This document shows, piece after piece, positions 10,960 through 24,099 of a stretch of DNA of 64,000 nt. The DNA lies in assembly GCA_031841125.1 (NCBI GenBank), contig CM063110.1, forward strand, positions 19,339,626 to 19,403,625, given 5' to 3'. A program made the translations under genes and the position numbers. Origin of the DNA: Acanthococcus lagerstroemiae. Taxonomy: Eukaryota; Arthropoda; Insecta; Hemiptera; Eriococcidae. Under the pieces are notes generated by a model. The model made no database searches, was not told where the DNA came from, and saw nothing but the letters and a program-made list of their open reading frames with translations. Within the stretch, counting starts at the first letter, position 1. Each line of letters opens with the position of its first letter.

Positions 10960-11275
10960 CCTGCAGAGCCGGCGCGAGGGGGTGTGGACGATGCCACCCT
11001 CAATCATTTTTCGTTCCGCAATTTTGGCAAAATTTCGGAAATTGATATTTCTCTTACACACTCATTTCACAATTTATCCAACGAGTCAAAAGCTTTTTTT
11101 TTTTGTTTGTTTTGTGCTTTGATATTTCGGAATTTTGAGTTATAAAGTTGAAAAAATCCAACAAGTTCTAAAGCTTTGTTTTTGCTTTGATTTGGGAATT
11201 TTGAGTTGAATCAGTTGAGACCTCCACACCCCTCCCCTCAGGAAAAACTCCTAGGCACGTCCCTGTCTATCCGGA
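10960..11275. mobile_element. GGGACGTACCG-family copy, right part preserved
   Basis: The internal unit words TTGAAAAAATCCAACAAGTT and GGAATTTTGAGTTGAATCAG (reverse of the copy at 571-822) and the right end GGAAAAACTCCTAGGCACGTCC are present. The left inverted end is not convincingly found. Confidence 0.5.
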
Positions 11276-12206
11276 TGCCAATCTGCGATGGGACGGCCAT
11301 CTGACCTACATTTCTAATAACGCTTACTCCTTTCAACGACGTCGCAACTCAAATATCACAAATTTTGAGTTACATAACTACAGTACCATCTCATTTATCC
11401 GAACTAATTGAAGAATTGGATGCTTCGAATAATCAGAAGTCCGGATAATACGGACAGTGTTGTAAATTCGTGGTGTAAGTAGGTGCAAAATAAAGTGAAT
11501 TCTAGAAAACAGTTTTGTGTGTAAGGCAACATGCCAGTAGTTGGTCAGCTCCTTTGAAGCGCCGTATTTTCCATTAGAATGGGAATAAAAAATTGGCCAT
11601 TATGGCATCATAAAATTAAAGGATTGATCAACAAATTGCCATATGATTACGAAACACCCAGCATGGCCGGTATCACAGTAATCTTCTATTGAAAAGTATC
11701 AATTGGACCATTATTTGGCAGGGTTGCCAATTATTGGTACACATGTTCAGAATCGGTTAAGCCTGTACCTTTTCGAACTGCTCATTTCGAAATTCAGTAT
11801 TTTGATTTACTTACTTGCGATGTCGAGAATTTTCGATTTTGATCTATTGTTAGCCTATCTCCCCTCTAGTTTCATTTCGTTTTCGTATATTTTGGGATCA
11901 TTAATGGGCAGAATTTAGTTTCCCCTGTGCACACATTTTCGTACGGGATTCAAACCAAAATTAATCAATCCAATTTTCCTTCTGGAGGGGTTAGTTTTTC
12001 GAAATTCCGGGGCTATGACTTCCACGTGGTGGAAACACGTGGAGCATAATTTTTAATAACGTCAGTTTGAAGTTTTGGGTAGATAACTGTGTGGTATGTT
12101 GTTTTTTTTAGCTCGTACATGCATTTACGTGCCATCGAGATGCTGGTGGACTTGTCGTGGTCACCACTTCGCACATCCAAACTAACGTCTCGAGATGTAC
12201 CCGGTG
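11276..12206. other. No gene recognised
   Basis: Intergenic sequence with no splice-supported exon or repeat that I can identify. Confidence 0.3.
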
Positions 12207-12498
12207 CGCAAAATCTCGTCAATCACTCGGGTAACTAAAGAGGGAACCAAAGGTAACTGATGGGTTTCTGGGTAATCTGAGGGTAGCCAACGGTTGCAAA
12301 TGGGTAACTTTTCCGCGAGTAACTAGAGGGTAACTGACTGCGTATCGGAATACGCAAAATCCCGCCAGTTACTCGGGTAACTAAAGGGGAACTAAGGGGA
12401 ACTGACGGGTTTCTGGGTAATCTGAGGGTAGCCGAGGATTGCAAATGGGTAACTTTTCCGTGGGTAACTATAGAGGGTAACTGACTGCGCATCCGGTA
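12207..12498. repeat. Tandem duplication, two 146-base units rich in GGGTAACT
   Basis: Units 12207-12352 and 12353-12498 both start CGCAAAATC and share GGGTTTCTGGGTAATCTGAG and TTGCAAATGGGTAACTTTTC. Within each unit the short motif GGTAAC or GGGTAACT occurs about six to eight times, so the array is repetitive at two scales. The minus strand is open across much of it, but the peptide is simply repeat-derived. Confidence 0.75.
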
Positions 12499-14284
12499 GG
12501 CCATACCTGTTGTAATTTCCAGCACTGTCCAGTGTCGAATTCGCATTTCCAGCTTGTCATTATCATATATTCCAGCTATCTTAAATATTGTACCAGTTTG
12601 GATTTTGTAGCATATCCGCAGCAAAGTGCGGAATCACGAATGTTAGTCTTAATTTGTGTGCATATGCTGGGATCGGTACTCCCGCCTCTAAAATCTTCGA
12701 GTATGGTAAAAAAGTATGCGGGATAGAAATGTACTTTATTTTTGATCTGGCTGGTTTTCATTTGGAAATTTATTATTTTTTTTAAACTTATTTTTTCTCA
12801 CCTTGACTTGATCTTGTTATGGTAATTTAATCTTCCATTCGTTTTTTTTCACCCCCTTCACGGCAGCAGAGAGCAGGGGGTATAGAAATATGCTCTTCCC
12901 CTTTTGGTGTTTGATTTCCTTTTATATTTCTCAAATGAGCCTCCTCCCAGCTGATTTCGAGATCGCCTGGGGTCGGTACCAGTGGGGAGGAGCCCAGCTA
13001 GTGCTTGTTCCAAGCGTTCGTGATATTCAAAATTGTAATTTCCTTGGGCACGAAATTTTAATTTTTTTATTTTAATTTTAACAATGCAAAATGCACAGTA
13101 ATCGAACGGCAGCGATTGTAAGTGCTATTTCAAGTCATAACATAACCTTTTTGTAGCCAGAAATTCCATCTTTTAAACAAGCTATTATTTGGATTTGTTG
13201 AGTTACGACCTTCTGGGGGGGGGGGGGCCATTTCAGAGCATGTGCCGTTGTATTGGAGGATGTGTGATTATATTGTCTATGTAAGGTTACACTGTTTACA
13301 AAATAAGTACATATATAATAGGTTCGAACCATTTCTAATTCCAACATAGCCAATTTAATTAGGTACTTGACATGAACACAACTTCTGTTTTACCTCAGCG
13401 TTCTTGATGAGCTGTTGTCTTATATTCCAGTTTTTAAACATGGCGTCTTCCCTCTCAAGGAACATTGTTAACTTAGTACTCAATATAGAGGAAGAGTCTC
13501 TGAACAAATCATCCAAAAGTATGCTAAATTCTACTCAATATTTCCTGAATAATTTTTTCATTCATTTCTTTCTTTTGGCTATATTCTGTTGTCTTTTAGC
13601 GATTCTTTTTTCATCTTCTTTTTTCAGGGACATCTTCTTATGGGAGTTAAAGAAAAACTCATTTTTCCCGAAGCGTTAAGCTATTTCCTAGAGTCAAGAA
13701 GCCCCAAACAAGAGAATCGTTGACAATCCTGTCCAAAATCTAAGCACAAAAACATGGTTAAATTGAAGTAAGGAAAGACTAAGAGAAATCATACTTTATT
13801 GTCTGTTTATGACTTACAAGCGGTTATGCTAAACCAGAAGGAAATTGGTCTGCATTTTATTATTCCTCAAAATTGAATGTTTTAAGTTGCACCATTTACA
13901 ATATTATTTTTTTTTTTAAAAAAAGAGAGTAAAAAGAAATGAAAATTGAAATTGAAATAATAGATAGCGTAACTTAGTTGCTACATCAGTCGGTGGGTGC
14001 GTGTGTGTAATGTTATCTGACAGAAAATGGAGGTGTGAAGGGGAAGCAATCTGGTTTCACGTATACGCTTTCTCTCTTTCATCATCTGTCTCACTAAATG
14101 TGGGCGGAGTGTTACTATGTCACTTCCGTTGCATGGTTTTGTTCGCGTTTGTTTCACTTTTTCTACGTTAATTACCCATCCTGCACCTGTGGAAAAAAGC
14201 TTCCCTTCAAAGACCACTGAATGTTACATACACGTATAAGATAAATCCTAGTGAACTAGAACAGGAAGGTCGTACAGTTCATCT
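12499..14284. other. No gene recognised
   Basis: Intergenic DNA with a G run at 13217-13228 and AT-rich stretches. Open frames are short and unrecognised. Confidence 0.3.
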
Positions 14285-14475
14285 ACATAGTAAGATTAAA
14301 GGACGAAATGTGGTCTTATAAGTCTACTTTCTGGGTTCCGACAGACAGAAAAAGGAAAAAAAGTCGCCAGCTCACTACGTGGAGAGATGACATAACGCAA
14401 TACCTGTAAAACAATGAATTTTACTGGATAGCCACGGATATAAAATTAATGGGAGAGGTTGCGAGAATGCTTTGC
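14285..14475 (+). pseudogene. RTE-type LINE 3' coding tail, broken
   Basis: The plus strand reads KDEMWSYKSTFWVPTDRKRK and then TWRDDITQYL followed by a stop. It aligns with DERWSYKVTF and KWRDDFDKFL in the better copy at 62450-62790. This is the C-terminal region found in RTE-like reverse transcriptases. Only the tail remains. Confidence 0.6.
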
Positions 14476-15569
14476 TCACTTCGGACCAAGAATAATAAAC
14501 TAGAAGCAATAGAAATGACCATAAACTATACAAAGTTATGTATCCTCAATAAAAGCATTTTAATATTTTTAGGGTCGGCTACGAGTAGCCGAGCCTATTG
14601 CAATCATTTCTTCTTCTTCTTCTCCTCCAGTTGTCGCGGACTCCGCGAGAGGGCGCAATATATTGTCCAGTTTGATCTTTGATCTCAGGATCAGTTTTAC
14701 AAGGTATCGCTGGGCACCTCAGCATTAGAGTGTTTATGTTCAGTGTTCTGTTTGATTACCGCGTAGAACACATTAAAACGGAAAATGAATTCTGAAATGT
14801 TATCTCTGTGGGTTTTCAAATAAGCGGTATGTTTGTCGTTCTGTGTTGATCGGGTATTTTTCGTGTTATAATTTATAACTTTTATCAAGCAGCTTCCTAT
14901 TGTTCTTATGTCAATGCTGAGTTTTTAGCGCATGAAGAGTTACGATTTCCTCATCCTAAGATGCCACCTGAATTGGTTGAATTGAGTATAATATATGTAG
15001 AAGAACGTTTTCTGTCGCCTGTTACCAGTACCTAGTAGCGAGAAGCGAACGTGTTGTAATATGTAGCATGTAAAGATGTTATCAGTAAATCAGTATGTTA
15101 AAGTAAACATTATGTTTGTACCGATGTCTTGTGTAACATTATTCACACGAATCAGTCATAGGACGTATGTATGTTGTACCTACGTGTAATTATCATCAAG
15201 CGAACAGAGAATCTGCTAGCGTGAATATTATGTATGTTGTTTTCATTCCCTTTTAGGAACAGAGAATCTGCTAGCGTGAATATTGCGTATGTTGTTTTCA
15301 TTTCCTTAGAAGTGGATAGTTGTTCGTTAATCATTTGATGTTTCTAGGGTCGGCTAGGAGTAGTGTTGGTCTTTTATCTGTTAATCAATTGCTCTTCAGA
15401 AATTAGAAGTCTGATGAAATCTTTAACCAGATGGTCGAAGTGCGAATGTTGCCCAGCCCGCAGTTTCACAGTCTGAAGCCTTTTGAACTTGCCATGTGCA
15501 GAAAACCTTAAACATGATTACCAATAGGTCTTTTTCCTGATATATTTTCTAACGACCACCAATAAGAGA
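14476..15569. other. Intergenic; contains a repeated AGGGTCGGCTA motif
   Basis: AGGGTCGGCTACGAGTAG at 14571 and AGGGTCGGCTAGGAGTAG at 15346 bracket 775 bases that include a CTT-rich run and a GC-rich patch (14630-14660). No transposon type can be named and no gene is seen apart from the small duplication listed separately. Confidence 0.35.
15199..15308. repeat. Tandem duplication of about 56 bases
   Basis: Two adjacent copies share ACAGAGAATCTGCTAGCGTG and then GTATGTTGTTTTCATT with small differences. The high similarity suggests a recent local duplication. Confidence 0.7.
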
Positions 15570-15571
15570 TG

Positions 15572-15685
15572 GTTGGTGGGACGTATGGCGATGCACGCAT
15601 GCCAAAGTGGCCCCCGAGACACCGCACCCCCAGCACCGGAAACTACCCTTTCGGGCATCACATCAGTACCGAGGGGAACCAATAA
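15572..15685 (+). repeat. Dispersed repeat, GGGACGTATGGCGATGCACG family
   Basis: The core reads GGGACGTATGGCGATGCACG, then GCCAAAGTGGCCCCCGAGAC, then GGAAACTACCCTTTCGGGCA. Further copies are at 6963-7025, 26700-26825 (reverse), 32700-32960, 41345-41530 (reverse), 45930-46085 (two) and 62345-62460. At 62345 it lies directly before an RTE coding tail, so it may be part of that LINE. Confidence 0.65.
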
Positions 15686-16448
15686 GAGATAGGCTAGTCT
15701 CTAATTTTTCAGTCGAGAGCCGACCTTCTTGCAGCAGCTAGCTGCTTGTTATTCTTCATCACCCGTCGGGCAACCTGTGCACCAGATGGCTGTATCGCAC
15801 AGTTAGTCGCGCGGCTGCTGCAGTGACTGCGGAGATCATTCCCCTGGAACTGACTCAGCTGGAAAAAGGCAGCTTTAAAATTATTGTTCGCTTGTGAATT
15901 TTCCATAGGATTGATCTGAATGAAGCTATGGCAGAGAACTGAAATAGGTGGCCATTTTTTGCCAAATGAGGATGAGCAAGCCCCGTAGGCATGGAGTTCT
16001 TAAGTATATGTTTGTCAGTTCCACTTGATGAAGTTTTACGAAACGAAGCCTAATCGTGATCTACTTTCACTGGGTTAGTAGTAGGTAGATTGTATTTTAA
16101 GACTCGTATGAACCTTGTTGGACCGTTGTGACCAGAGAGAAGGAGTGCAACTCCCAAATTAGTCGAGTGACCACTTTGTTGCACGGTCTGCGGAGATGTC
16201 GCCCGACTACCTTGCTCGGTGCCCTGAGTCAACCATTATCAAACTTCTTGAAAAATGAAAAAAAAAAAAAAAGTAATAACATCAAGCCAGTTCTTCCGTT
16301 GCAAATAAACCCAACAATGAAAATTGAACGCATAGTTTGATTAAAATCTCATATTTCGGAAGACAGAGGCAAACAAACGGATTAAACAGAAAATGTACAA
16401 TCGAACGAGTCAAATAATCGGAGTCCAGTCAGTTATCAATTCGGGCTA

Positions 16449-19400
16449 TTAGTATATCAGTGTCGAAACTGGGTCGTTAATGGATCCAGGAGTCAGATCA
16501 ATCTGTAATACATAATCATACATTGAGCTTCTTATTCTGAGGTACTGAATATCACAGGCGAGGTACAAAATTCAAGACTCACCATATCGGCTACCATAGA
16601 ACGAGCGTTGGATTTCAATCTCTGAGCAGTGGTGAACGCCTGTCCGAAATATTCGTACGGAGTGTTGTTGTAAACGGCATTCTGAATGTCCCTTTGGAGT
16701 TCGGGAGATATGTACGGCAAGAATTGCTCGAACATGAATTGCATGTTGTAATACAGCGGCATGAAGTTCGGATTGGTTATAGCAGCGTTTGTCAAAGCAG
16801 CGTTCGTCGCAGCAGCATTCTGGGCAGCCACAGCATCAGCAGCGGTGTACTGTTGGAGAATTTTTCGTTAGGTATCATTCATGTAGATAATCAAGCTCAG
16901 TATAATTAACCCGTGGGTATTTGGATATATCCATTATAATATAGTTACCATTGGGTCTCGTTTCACCAGAACTGCTGGAGTTACTGCTGCTGAAGAATAA
17001 ATCTGGAAATAACGACTCCATTACTAAACTATTATAGGTTCTGCTGTCGCACAGTAATGCACTTGATGTAGGTATTGTCCAAGCTAATCCGGTGTCCTTA
17101 TTACGGTTTCCAAAACTGTACGCGGATACCAACTTACCGAGTAATCTAAGCAGAATTCAGCGTATTCCGGTGCGTAAGCCAATCCACGACGTATTTGTTC
17201 ACGCCTCATGGCAGCTGCCATTTGAGAGAGCATGTTGATAGTGTTTTGGTGGTTTAGATTTGGCATCTGGTCGTGGATGATCCTCTCCCATTGCTGTAAA
17301 TTGCATATCCGATGACCATAGAGGACGGCGAGGCGCTCAATTTCAGCTTGGATACGCGGGTCTATGTGGCAAGATAGGTCGCAGTCACAGGGCATGTAGA
17401 AAGGCGGCATGTCCAATAAGGCAGGAGTATACCAGGAGGACGAAGGCAACCATGGTGATAAACGTGAACTCAAGGCGGCGGCTTGAACAGAAGCCGCGTT
17501 GGCAGCAGCAGCGTTGACAGCAGCGGCTGTGTGAATGTTGATGGGCTCCGCGATGGATGACTGAAAAGTTTGATAAAGTGGGTTAAATATTGCATAACGT
17601 GTGAATACAGTGAAAACAGTTTTGTTATGTGGCCACCGAATTATATCAAAACTTGAACCCGGGATTCACATAAACATATTATTGTGAACATTATGGCGAC
17701 CATCATTTTTTGTAGAATTTCTTCAGTCGTTTGTCCTCCCTTTATAAAGACGTATCTTTAATTTCAATTCCCTGGGTCCATACTGACCGGTGCCCGTTTA
17801 TCTGCAAAAGGTGGACTTTATTAAGGTCGCTCTGAAGTTGAGAAGTATCATGCCCTCGTACCCTTCTAACGCTGTGAACCAGTTTTATCTTCCTCCTCGC
17901 AAACGTTTTATCGAGCAAAGCGACCGCAATACCAATCGTCAAAATAATCGACATCGAGCCTTCTAAACGATTATTGATTACCAAGGCTTATTATCAATTT
18001 TAAATCGATTTTTTGCAAAATCAAAAAAATAATACTGCAATAATGAAGCCATAAAGAAGCAGAGCTGCAGCTCAGACTTTTGATTGCTTGAAAAACTTCT
18101 TTTTCTCTGGTGAGGAAATAATTGGTAATGATGATGACAAGATTATCAGTCTTAAAACCGGTTTGATGCAGCTCTCCGTTCGTCCCTTATCTTGTGCAAG
18201 TTCTTTCCATTTCGTAATAACACTTACATTTGACATCCTTGATTATCTGTTGAACGTACTGGAATCTTTGCCGACCTACCCAATTCTTTCCTTCTACTCT
18301 TTCTTCTGCACAATGATATTATTCCCGTGTGCCTCAAATTATCCTATAGTTTATCTCTTTTCTCTTCATCATTCCGAATACCCATTTTACCTTCTACTGT
18401 TAGTACTTCCTCATTCTTACCTATCGCCATTTGATAATATTCCCTATAGCACCAATCTCAAGCTCGATCCTTATCTTCTCTGGTTTTCTATGTCAAGTTT
18501 CCAATCCATTACAGCTACACTCAGCATAAGTTTTCAAAACAATTTTTGATTTCCGATTATTTTGATTTTAAAAGATTACTTTCGATAAATCTAATTGCTT
18601 GTGTATTCTATACTAATATCCTTTTTCTCCTTCCATTTGTTATTTACTCCATGAATAGCAAAATTCACTTCCTCAATCTTTTCTGCCAGTATTAATTTTT
18701 AGCTTTCATGTTCACATCGATTAATAAATTACTTTAGTTTTCTATTTCTATTTATTCTATACGATATTTATACTCAAATCTCCTCCATTCATTTAAATAT
18801 TTTTCAGATCAATACTCCTTCAGCTAATACAATATATCTGCAAACTGAGCATGTTACTCGCTTCCATGATAATGACACTGCTTCAAATTTTTCAAATTTT
18901 ATTTCTTTTATGCCCACTCTATGTACAAATTAAATAATACTGGAGATAAGGAGCACCTCTGCCTTACACCTTTTTCTCTATTAGCCTCCCCTTTCTTTTC
19001 TTCTATTCTTAATGTGGCTTTCTGTCCTTTATATAAGTTTAAAACAACTTGTCTTTCTTTAAATTTTATTCCTATCTTTTTTAGAATTTCAAACATTTTA
19101 TCCCATTTAACATTGTCAAAAGCTTTTTCAATATCAACGAATGTCGTATATATAGGGTCCTGCCCCTTTTTGAGTCTCCCATCTACAATTAATCTCAGAG
19201 CTAACACTGGTCCCCTAGTACCTCTACTTTTTCTAAATCCAAACTGATCATCTCCTAGTTCTGCATCTATTCTATTCTCAGTTCTCCTGTAAATTCTCCT
19301 GGTTAATATTTTTGACGCATGCGAAAGAAGACTAACCGTTCGATAATTTTCACACCTATCTGCTCCTGCTTTTTTTGGTATAGTTACAATAGCACTATTT

Positions 19401-22400
19401 TTAAAGTCCTCAAGCATTTCCCCTTTATCATAAATATAACGTATTAATTTGTACAATTTATGAAGCTGATATTCTCCTAAGTTCTGTAATGATTCAGCCG
19501 GTATCTCATCCACTCCTGGAGCTTTCCCTTTCTTTTATTCTCTCAATGCTTTGTCAAATTCACCTCTTAAAATTGAGTCTCCTATCCTTCTTCCACACCT
19601 TCTTCCTTCTACATTCTTATCTCTTCATCGCCATTATTACCATATAGTCCCTTCTACATACTCTACCCACCTTTTCATTTTTCCTTCAGCTATGTAAACA
19701 GGCTCTCCCTCCTTATTTGTTATATTACTTGCTTTCTTCCTTCTTTCTCCAGACTCCATTTTTAGTTTTCTATAGGTCAAGTCTATTTGTCCTTTATTGA
19801 TAAACTCTTCTATCTTATCACTTCTTTCTTTCCTCTATTCATCCTTTGCCTTTTTACACTCTAATTAAACATGAAATGTGTTTCAGTTGAGAGGATGATT
19901 GAGAAATCAGTGAGATTTATTTTTCGAGTTCTAAAATTTGCATACCCTGCTCATAAGGTTCTCTCTTATCGAGAAACAGTGATACCATAAATATTTGATA
20001 ACGACTGCCTCAAAATCGATTATAATCGATAATGAAAATTATCGACTTTTGACAGGTCTACTTTCCACCAGGGATGACCAACATCCGGGAACTCCAAGAT
20101 TCAAATCCAAAGTCAAAAATCCGGGTAAAAAGGATTTGAATTCGAAGTCTCAAATCCTTTTTAGAGAATAATTTCAAATCAGAAATCCTGAATTCTCTCA
20201 ATTTTTAGAAAAATTGGGATTTTAAATCTAAAATCCAATAATCTGAAATTTGACTTCTAAACAGTAACTCAACCGTAAGCACCCACGCAATCTTCAATCT
20301 ACCATTGGCTGAGGACGTTCGCATCTTGTTGTCTGTAGCTCAGCGCTAAAATTCTAATTGTAATCAGTGAAGGAGAGAAATTTTTAGGACTTTGCGTTCA
20401 GCGTTCTAACTTCTTACTTACTAACAGGCGACCAAATGAACTTCCTTCGCGTTCGCAGAATACGACAACAAAAAGGATGTGAGTAAGACTATTAAGATGT
20501 AAGGTTTGACTTTCAAGATACCAATAAGTAAATGGTAAATTGTTGAAATTGATGAAATGAGGATTTTTAGTGTGTTCGCCGCAGCGCAGCGCTGCAAGCA
20601 CCCTTTTGGATTTGGATTTTAATTATTTTTGGAATAAGAAAAATGCAAATTCTTTGCTAATTAATTAGGAGTTGAAACCAAAATCCTTTTTAAAGAAGGA
20701 TTTGAAATCCAAAATCAGGATTTTTGGAAAGGGTTTAAATCCTGCCCAACCCTACTTTCCACCTCGCATCCTTCTAACGCTGTGGACGGGTTTGTCTCCC
20801 TCGCAACCATTTTAGCGAACCGAGCGACCACAGTACCAATCGCTGTGGGTACATAGCGTGCTCTGCAGTCTCCCGGCAGTTCTTGAGGATAAGGCAGAAT
20901 ACATTATCACCAACATCTGAAGGATTAGTGCCATGTTGTGTGCGTCTTGTGAGTTGATTCGAGATTGTGAGACGTGTAGCTAGTAGTGATTCTCATATGT
21001 GATTATATCTTTGGTATGGAAAAGGAACACTTTAACGCCCCAAATTGTGTGGGAAACCATGGCAAACTATGCTGACTGATCCACCTATTTTAAATACCAA
21101 GCATGATCGCTATGGTCGCCGAACCGATGTCCAAATATGGATAAGGCTCTAGAAGACAGGTTTTTTTGGATGGATGTCTATTATCTCGCAAATATGCATC
21201 CTAGTTCCACGTATAATTATATCAAAATATCGAGAACAAGATCCTTTACAAAAAAGGTTATACGTGTAATGCGATCTGACACACCCAGGCTCGTTGCAGA
21301 AAACAAAATTTCACAGTACGGCCAAATTAGTAAAAAATCGGAAAAGAACTGAATTTTTTTCCTTTGGTGTAGAATGCTTGTTTACACTACCGGGAACACT
21401 GTTTCAGCACCACATAGCCACTGAAATGAGTACCACCACCTCCTGCTACGACCACCGAATACATTCAACCAGGGACAGAAGTCACCACTGAAAATGTATC
21501 CGAATCAACTTCAAGGACCATCCGCAACATGACTCCAGCTTCACTAAGTTATCACACATTTCATTTCAGTAGGAATGTAATAAATTTCAAACTTTTTGTC
21601 TTGTTTCTGTAGGCTGTTATTGAGAGCGGCGATGTTGGAATGAAACCCTAAGCAATCTCAAGAAATACAAAGTATTATTTGTACCATTTTCTCAATCCAA
21701 TATTTCTGACTTCTTCAAAAAGAAATCAGTTGGTATCTTAGTCATACCTGCAGTTTTCTCCACCCCTCTTCTTCTTCATATGGGAAAATAGTCACAAACC
21801 CTGACAGCCAAATATTGAGCATTTGATCTGGGACCCCTTGGGGAAAGCCTTCAGACATAAACTGACTGGAAAAGTAATCACAATATCCTCTCAAGAAAGC
21901 GTTCACACGACAACTCGGAAAGTGAACAAAAAAAAAAACGAATTTGGAGAAAAAGATTTAAAGATGATTTGCAGTTGATTTCTTCTCTTATCTGAGGCAG
22001 TCTTGATGGTGTGAACGGATGGTTCCTTGAGAATAGAAAAAATAAATCGCTCATTTTTACAAAATAGAAAAACAGAACCAATCCTATCAGCCGAGTTTAG
22101 TCCGGGAGTGATTCCGAGTTTAGTGCACATAAATGGCCGAATTTAGTCGGCGCAAGTGGTCGAGTTTAGTCCCTGCAAGCAGTTCAGTTCAGTCCTGTAA
22201 CTTTATAGGCGCCTGCGAGTAGGTAGTAGGCTATTCTTTCATCTACATAGAGGAGATGTAACGCTATTCCCAAGCGTGCGCCTGGAATATTCAAAACGAG
22301 TTTCCTTTAAAACTGATGGTGGCATCGGATTCAGCATGAAAAAATAGACCTAAAAACATATTCGTTTGTGTTCGGGAAATTTGCTTTAAAAAAATATGTA

Positions 22401-24010
22401 AAAATAAAAGTAGCGAAAATATTGCAGAAACTTTGAACTTGTTTTTCTCACAAGTTAGGTTTTTATCTTGCCTTGTTTGAAGTGCTGTAACTCTACGAAT
22501 TTTCATCGGATCTCAATAATTTTTTTTTATGTTTAGTGGAATGTGGTGCATCCGATGAGCGCATTATCTCAAAATCAATTTTTCTGCAGCCTGCATGTGT
22601 TAGATCGCTTCACAGGTATAGATCTTTCATCTTCCACCCAGCTATGATCATGATTTTAAAAAACTGCTCGAAATACTAAACCTTATAATTTTTTGCATAA
22701 CAAAGTTGGCAATCTTTTGCTAACACGGTTTGTAATATTTTAGTATTGCAAGCAGTATTTCGCCATTTTGTGGATCGTGCTTGGACGGGGGATAGAAAAT
22801 GCACGTAACCTTTTGTTGTAAAAGACATGGGTGGCACCTTCAGCGGTGCTCGCAGGCTCTAGCACCTGATGAGAGTTTTCGACCGCCACATGGGAAAATT
22901 AAAGGTGGACTGGGAGAGTGGACGTATCTTAAAAGACTCTTAAGAGGGGAGAAGAGTGTCGAACTAAGTCGAGCATGAGAAAAATAAAACTTGCCTCCTA
23001 TGATAGAAGATCAGTTTTTCGTATTTTGATGCTTTATTGAGTTTTATACTCGCGAGGTAACTAGCACACTTTCCAAAAGAACTGAAAATTTGAAATCTTG
23101 GAGGCAAATCGGAGCTGGTTAATGTAGACTTACGGAGCTAAAATTTTAGATGGTGATTTTCGTCAGTTGAGGGTTACAAAGCTGGCTCGAAGAATTTTGC
23201 AAAATGAGGAACACCCGATTGGAGATATGGTAATTTAAATTACTCGATCGACTGCGACATACTAGTGATTGTTACATTGGTATCGTAAACAGTAGAATAC
23301 CATAGTGTCGAATAAAGGAGTATAAAAGTGTTGGAGAATGGGGAACAGTCTCATATCAGAAGTATACAGTTTTGCAGAACTTATCACTCTAGTGGTGATC
23401 CCTTGCACATCCATGGTTCTGACAGAAACTTCTTCCCTCGAATGATGATGTTTGCATAACTATACATCTGACAAGAATTTCTTTCCCACTCTCCAACAAT
23501 ATATTAATCAGGTTCATTGACGTAGTCACCCAGCCTCCCCGCTCAATTTTTTGAAGAGGCGAATGCCCAAAAAATTGCCGAAGCACCTAATGCAAAATTT
23601 ATACACCTTACGGATCCTAAAAACACTAATACCTTAGAAGTTAAATTCTAAAAAGACCGGGTGCTAATTCCCCAGTCACTCACCATGCAAATGTTTTCAA
23701 AACGTAATCTATGATCCTAAAAGTAATTTAGAAAACACGAGATGAAATCTCATGAAGTTTACTTAGATTTAGACGCTGATAAACGAAGCTGTGCTTTGCA
23801 CATTTACTAAACCCAATTACTTTTTATTTTAGGTGTCAAATTATCGCCCATGAGTACCTTTAATTCAACACCGAGCTTAACCAATAATCAAAGAAAAAGG
23901 AAGATGAAAAACCTACAATTGACAAAGCAATATGAAAAATATAAATCGAGATGAATTACCTGGATACCAACGGCCAAAAGGGCCAGGATCGCAGAGAACA
24001 CGAATGCCAT
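16449..24010 (-). CDS. Secreted alanine-rich protein, paralogue A (unrecognised family)
   Basis: Five exons on the minus strand: 23960-24010, 17138-17560, 16949-17002, 16583-16849 and 16449-16502, with all introns at GT/AG sites in phase 0. They encode 282 residues. Exon 1 is exactly a 17-residue hydrophobic signal peptide, MAFVFSAILALLAVGIQ. Exon 2 has an Ala/Asn-rich segment, then SPWLPSSSWYTPALLD, a cysteine cluster MPCDCDLSCHIDP, CNLQQWERIIHDQMPNL and MAAAMRREQIRRGL. Exon 3 is 18 residues ending VLVKRDPM. Exon 4 starts with an Ala-rich NAA-type run, then FMPLYYNMQFMFEQFLPYIS and RDIQNAVYNNTPYEYFGQAF. Exon 5 ends IDLTPGSINDPVSTLIY before TAA. No transmembrane segment follows the signal, so it is probably secreted. 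The family is not known to me; a structural extracellular role is only a guess from composition. The paralogue at 31188-33451 confirms the exon model. Intron 1 (6.4 kb) has been enlarged by a LINE and a hAT-like element. Confidence 0.85.
18120..19860 (-). pseudogene. Non-LTR retrotransposon (LINE), reverse transcriptase remnants in intron 1 of paralogue A
   Basis: On the minus strand a 201-residue open stretch (18908-19513) reads AIVTIPKKAGADRCENYRTV, ASKILTRRIYRR, DDQFGFRKSRGT, the motif-A region TTFVDIEKAFDNV, and the B' motif GVRQRCSLSPVLFNLY. Upstream traces (KEGEPVYIAEGKMKRWVEYV near 19640-19730) and a decayed active-site region reading DIVLLAEG near 18810 extend it both ways. Stops and frameshifts occur outside the main frame. 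The clade is not assigned; it differs from the RTE copies and from the LINEs near 34-37 kb. It shares the orientation of the host gene. Confidence 0.8.
20069..20754. mobile_element. hAT-type non-autonomous element, 686 bp, with perfect 8-bp target-site duplication
   Basis: CTTTCCAC is duplicated exactly at 20061-20068 and 20755-20762. The left end reads CAGGGATGACCAACATCC, and the right end reversed reads TAGGGTTGGGCAGGATTT. Inside are many copies of AAATCC/GGATTT words in both orientations, a self-complementary texture common in MITEs. No transposase frame is seen. It sits in intron 1 of paralogue A. Confidence 0.75.
20763..23959. other. Rest of intron 1 of paralogue A
   Basis: No exon or complete transposon is recognised. 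A stretch at 20755-20850 resembles 17770-17940 (both contain CTTCTAACGCTGTG and GACCGCA/GACCACAGTACCAATCG), suggesting an old duplicated repeat. At 22090-22200 the motif CGAGTTTAGTC or GAATTTAGTC recurs about four times. Confidence 0.35.
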
Positions 24011-24060
24011 TTCTCGATTGTTTGACTGCTGTGCTAGCTTAAAACAATGAAGATTCGAAT

Positions 24061-24099
24061 CGAACTGTGAAAACTCGGTGGTGCTCGAGAGCTTTTATT
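24061..24099 (-). promoter_or_regulatory. Core promoter of paralogue A
   Basis: On the minus strand AATAAAAG (24092-24099) is a TATA-like box, with CACAGTTCG (24061-24069) about 31 bases downstream as a candidate initiator, giving a 5' untranslated region near 56 bases. The same spacing and a CAGTT initiator occur before paralogue B. Confidence 0.5.

Noticed and set aside
13981..14217. Open frame on the minus strand reading like a basic peptide
   Set aside because: Short, without homologue, splice support or coding bias.
18088..18549. 153-codon plus-strand open frame with hydrophobic stretches
   Set aside because: It lies on the opposite strand of a decayed LINE, has no splice or start context and looks like a shadow of that element.
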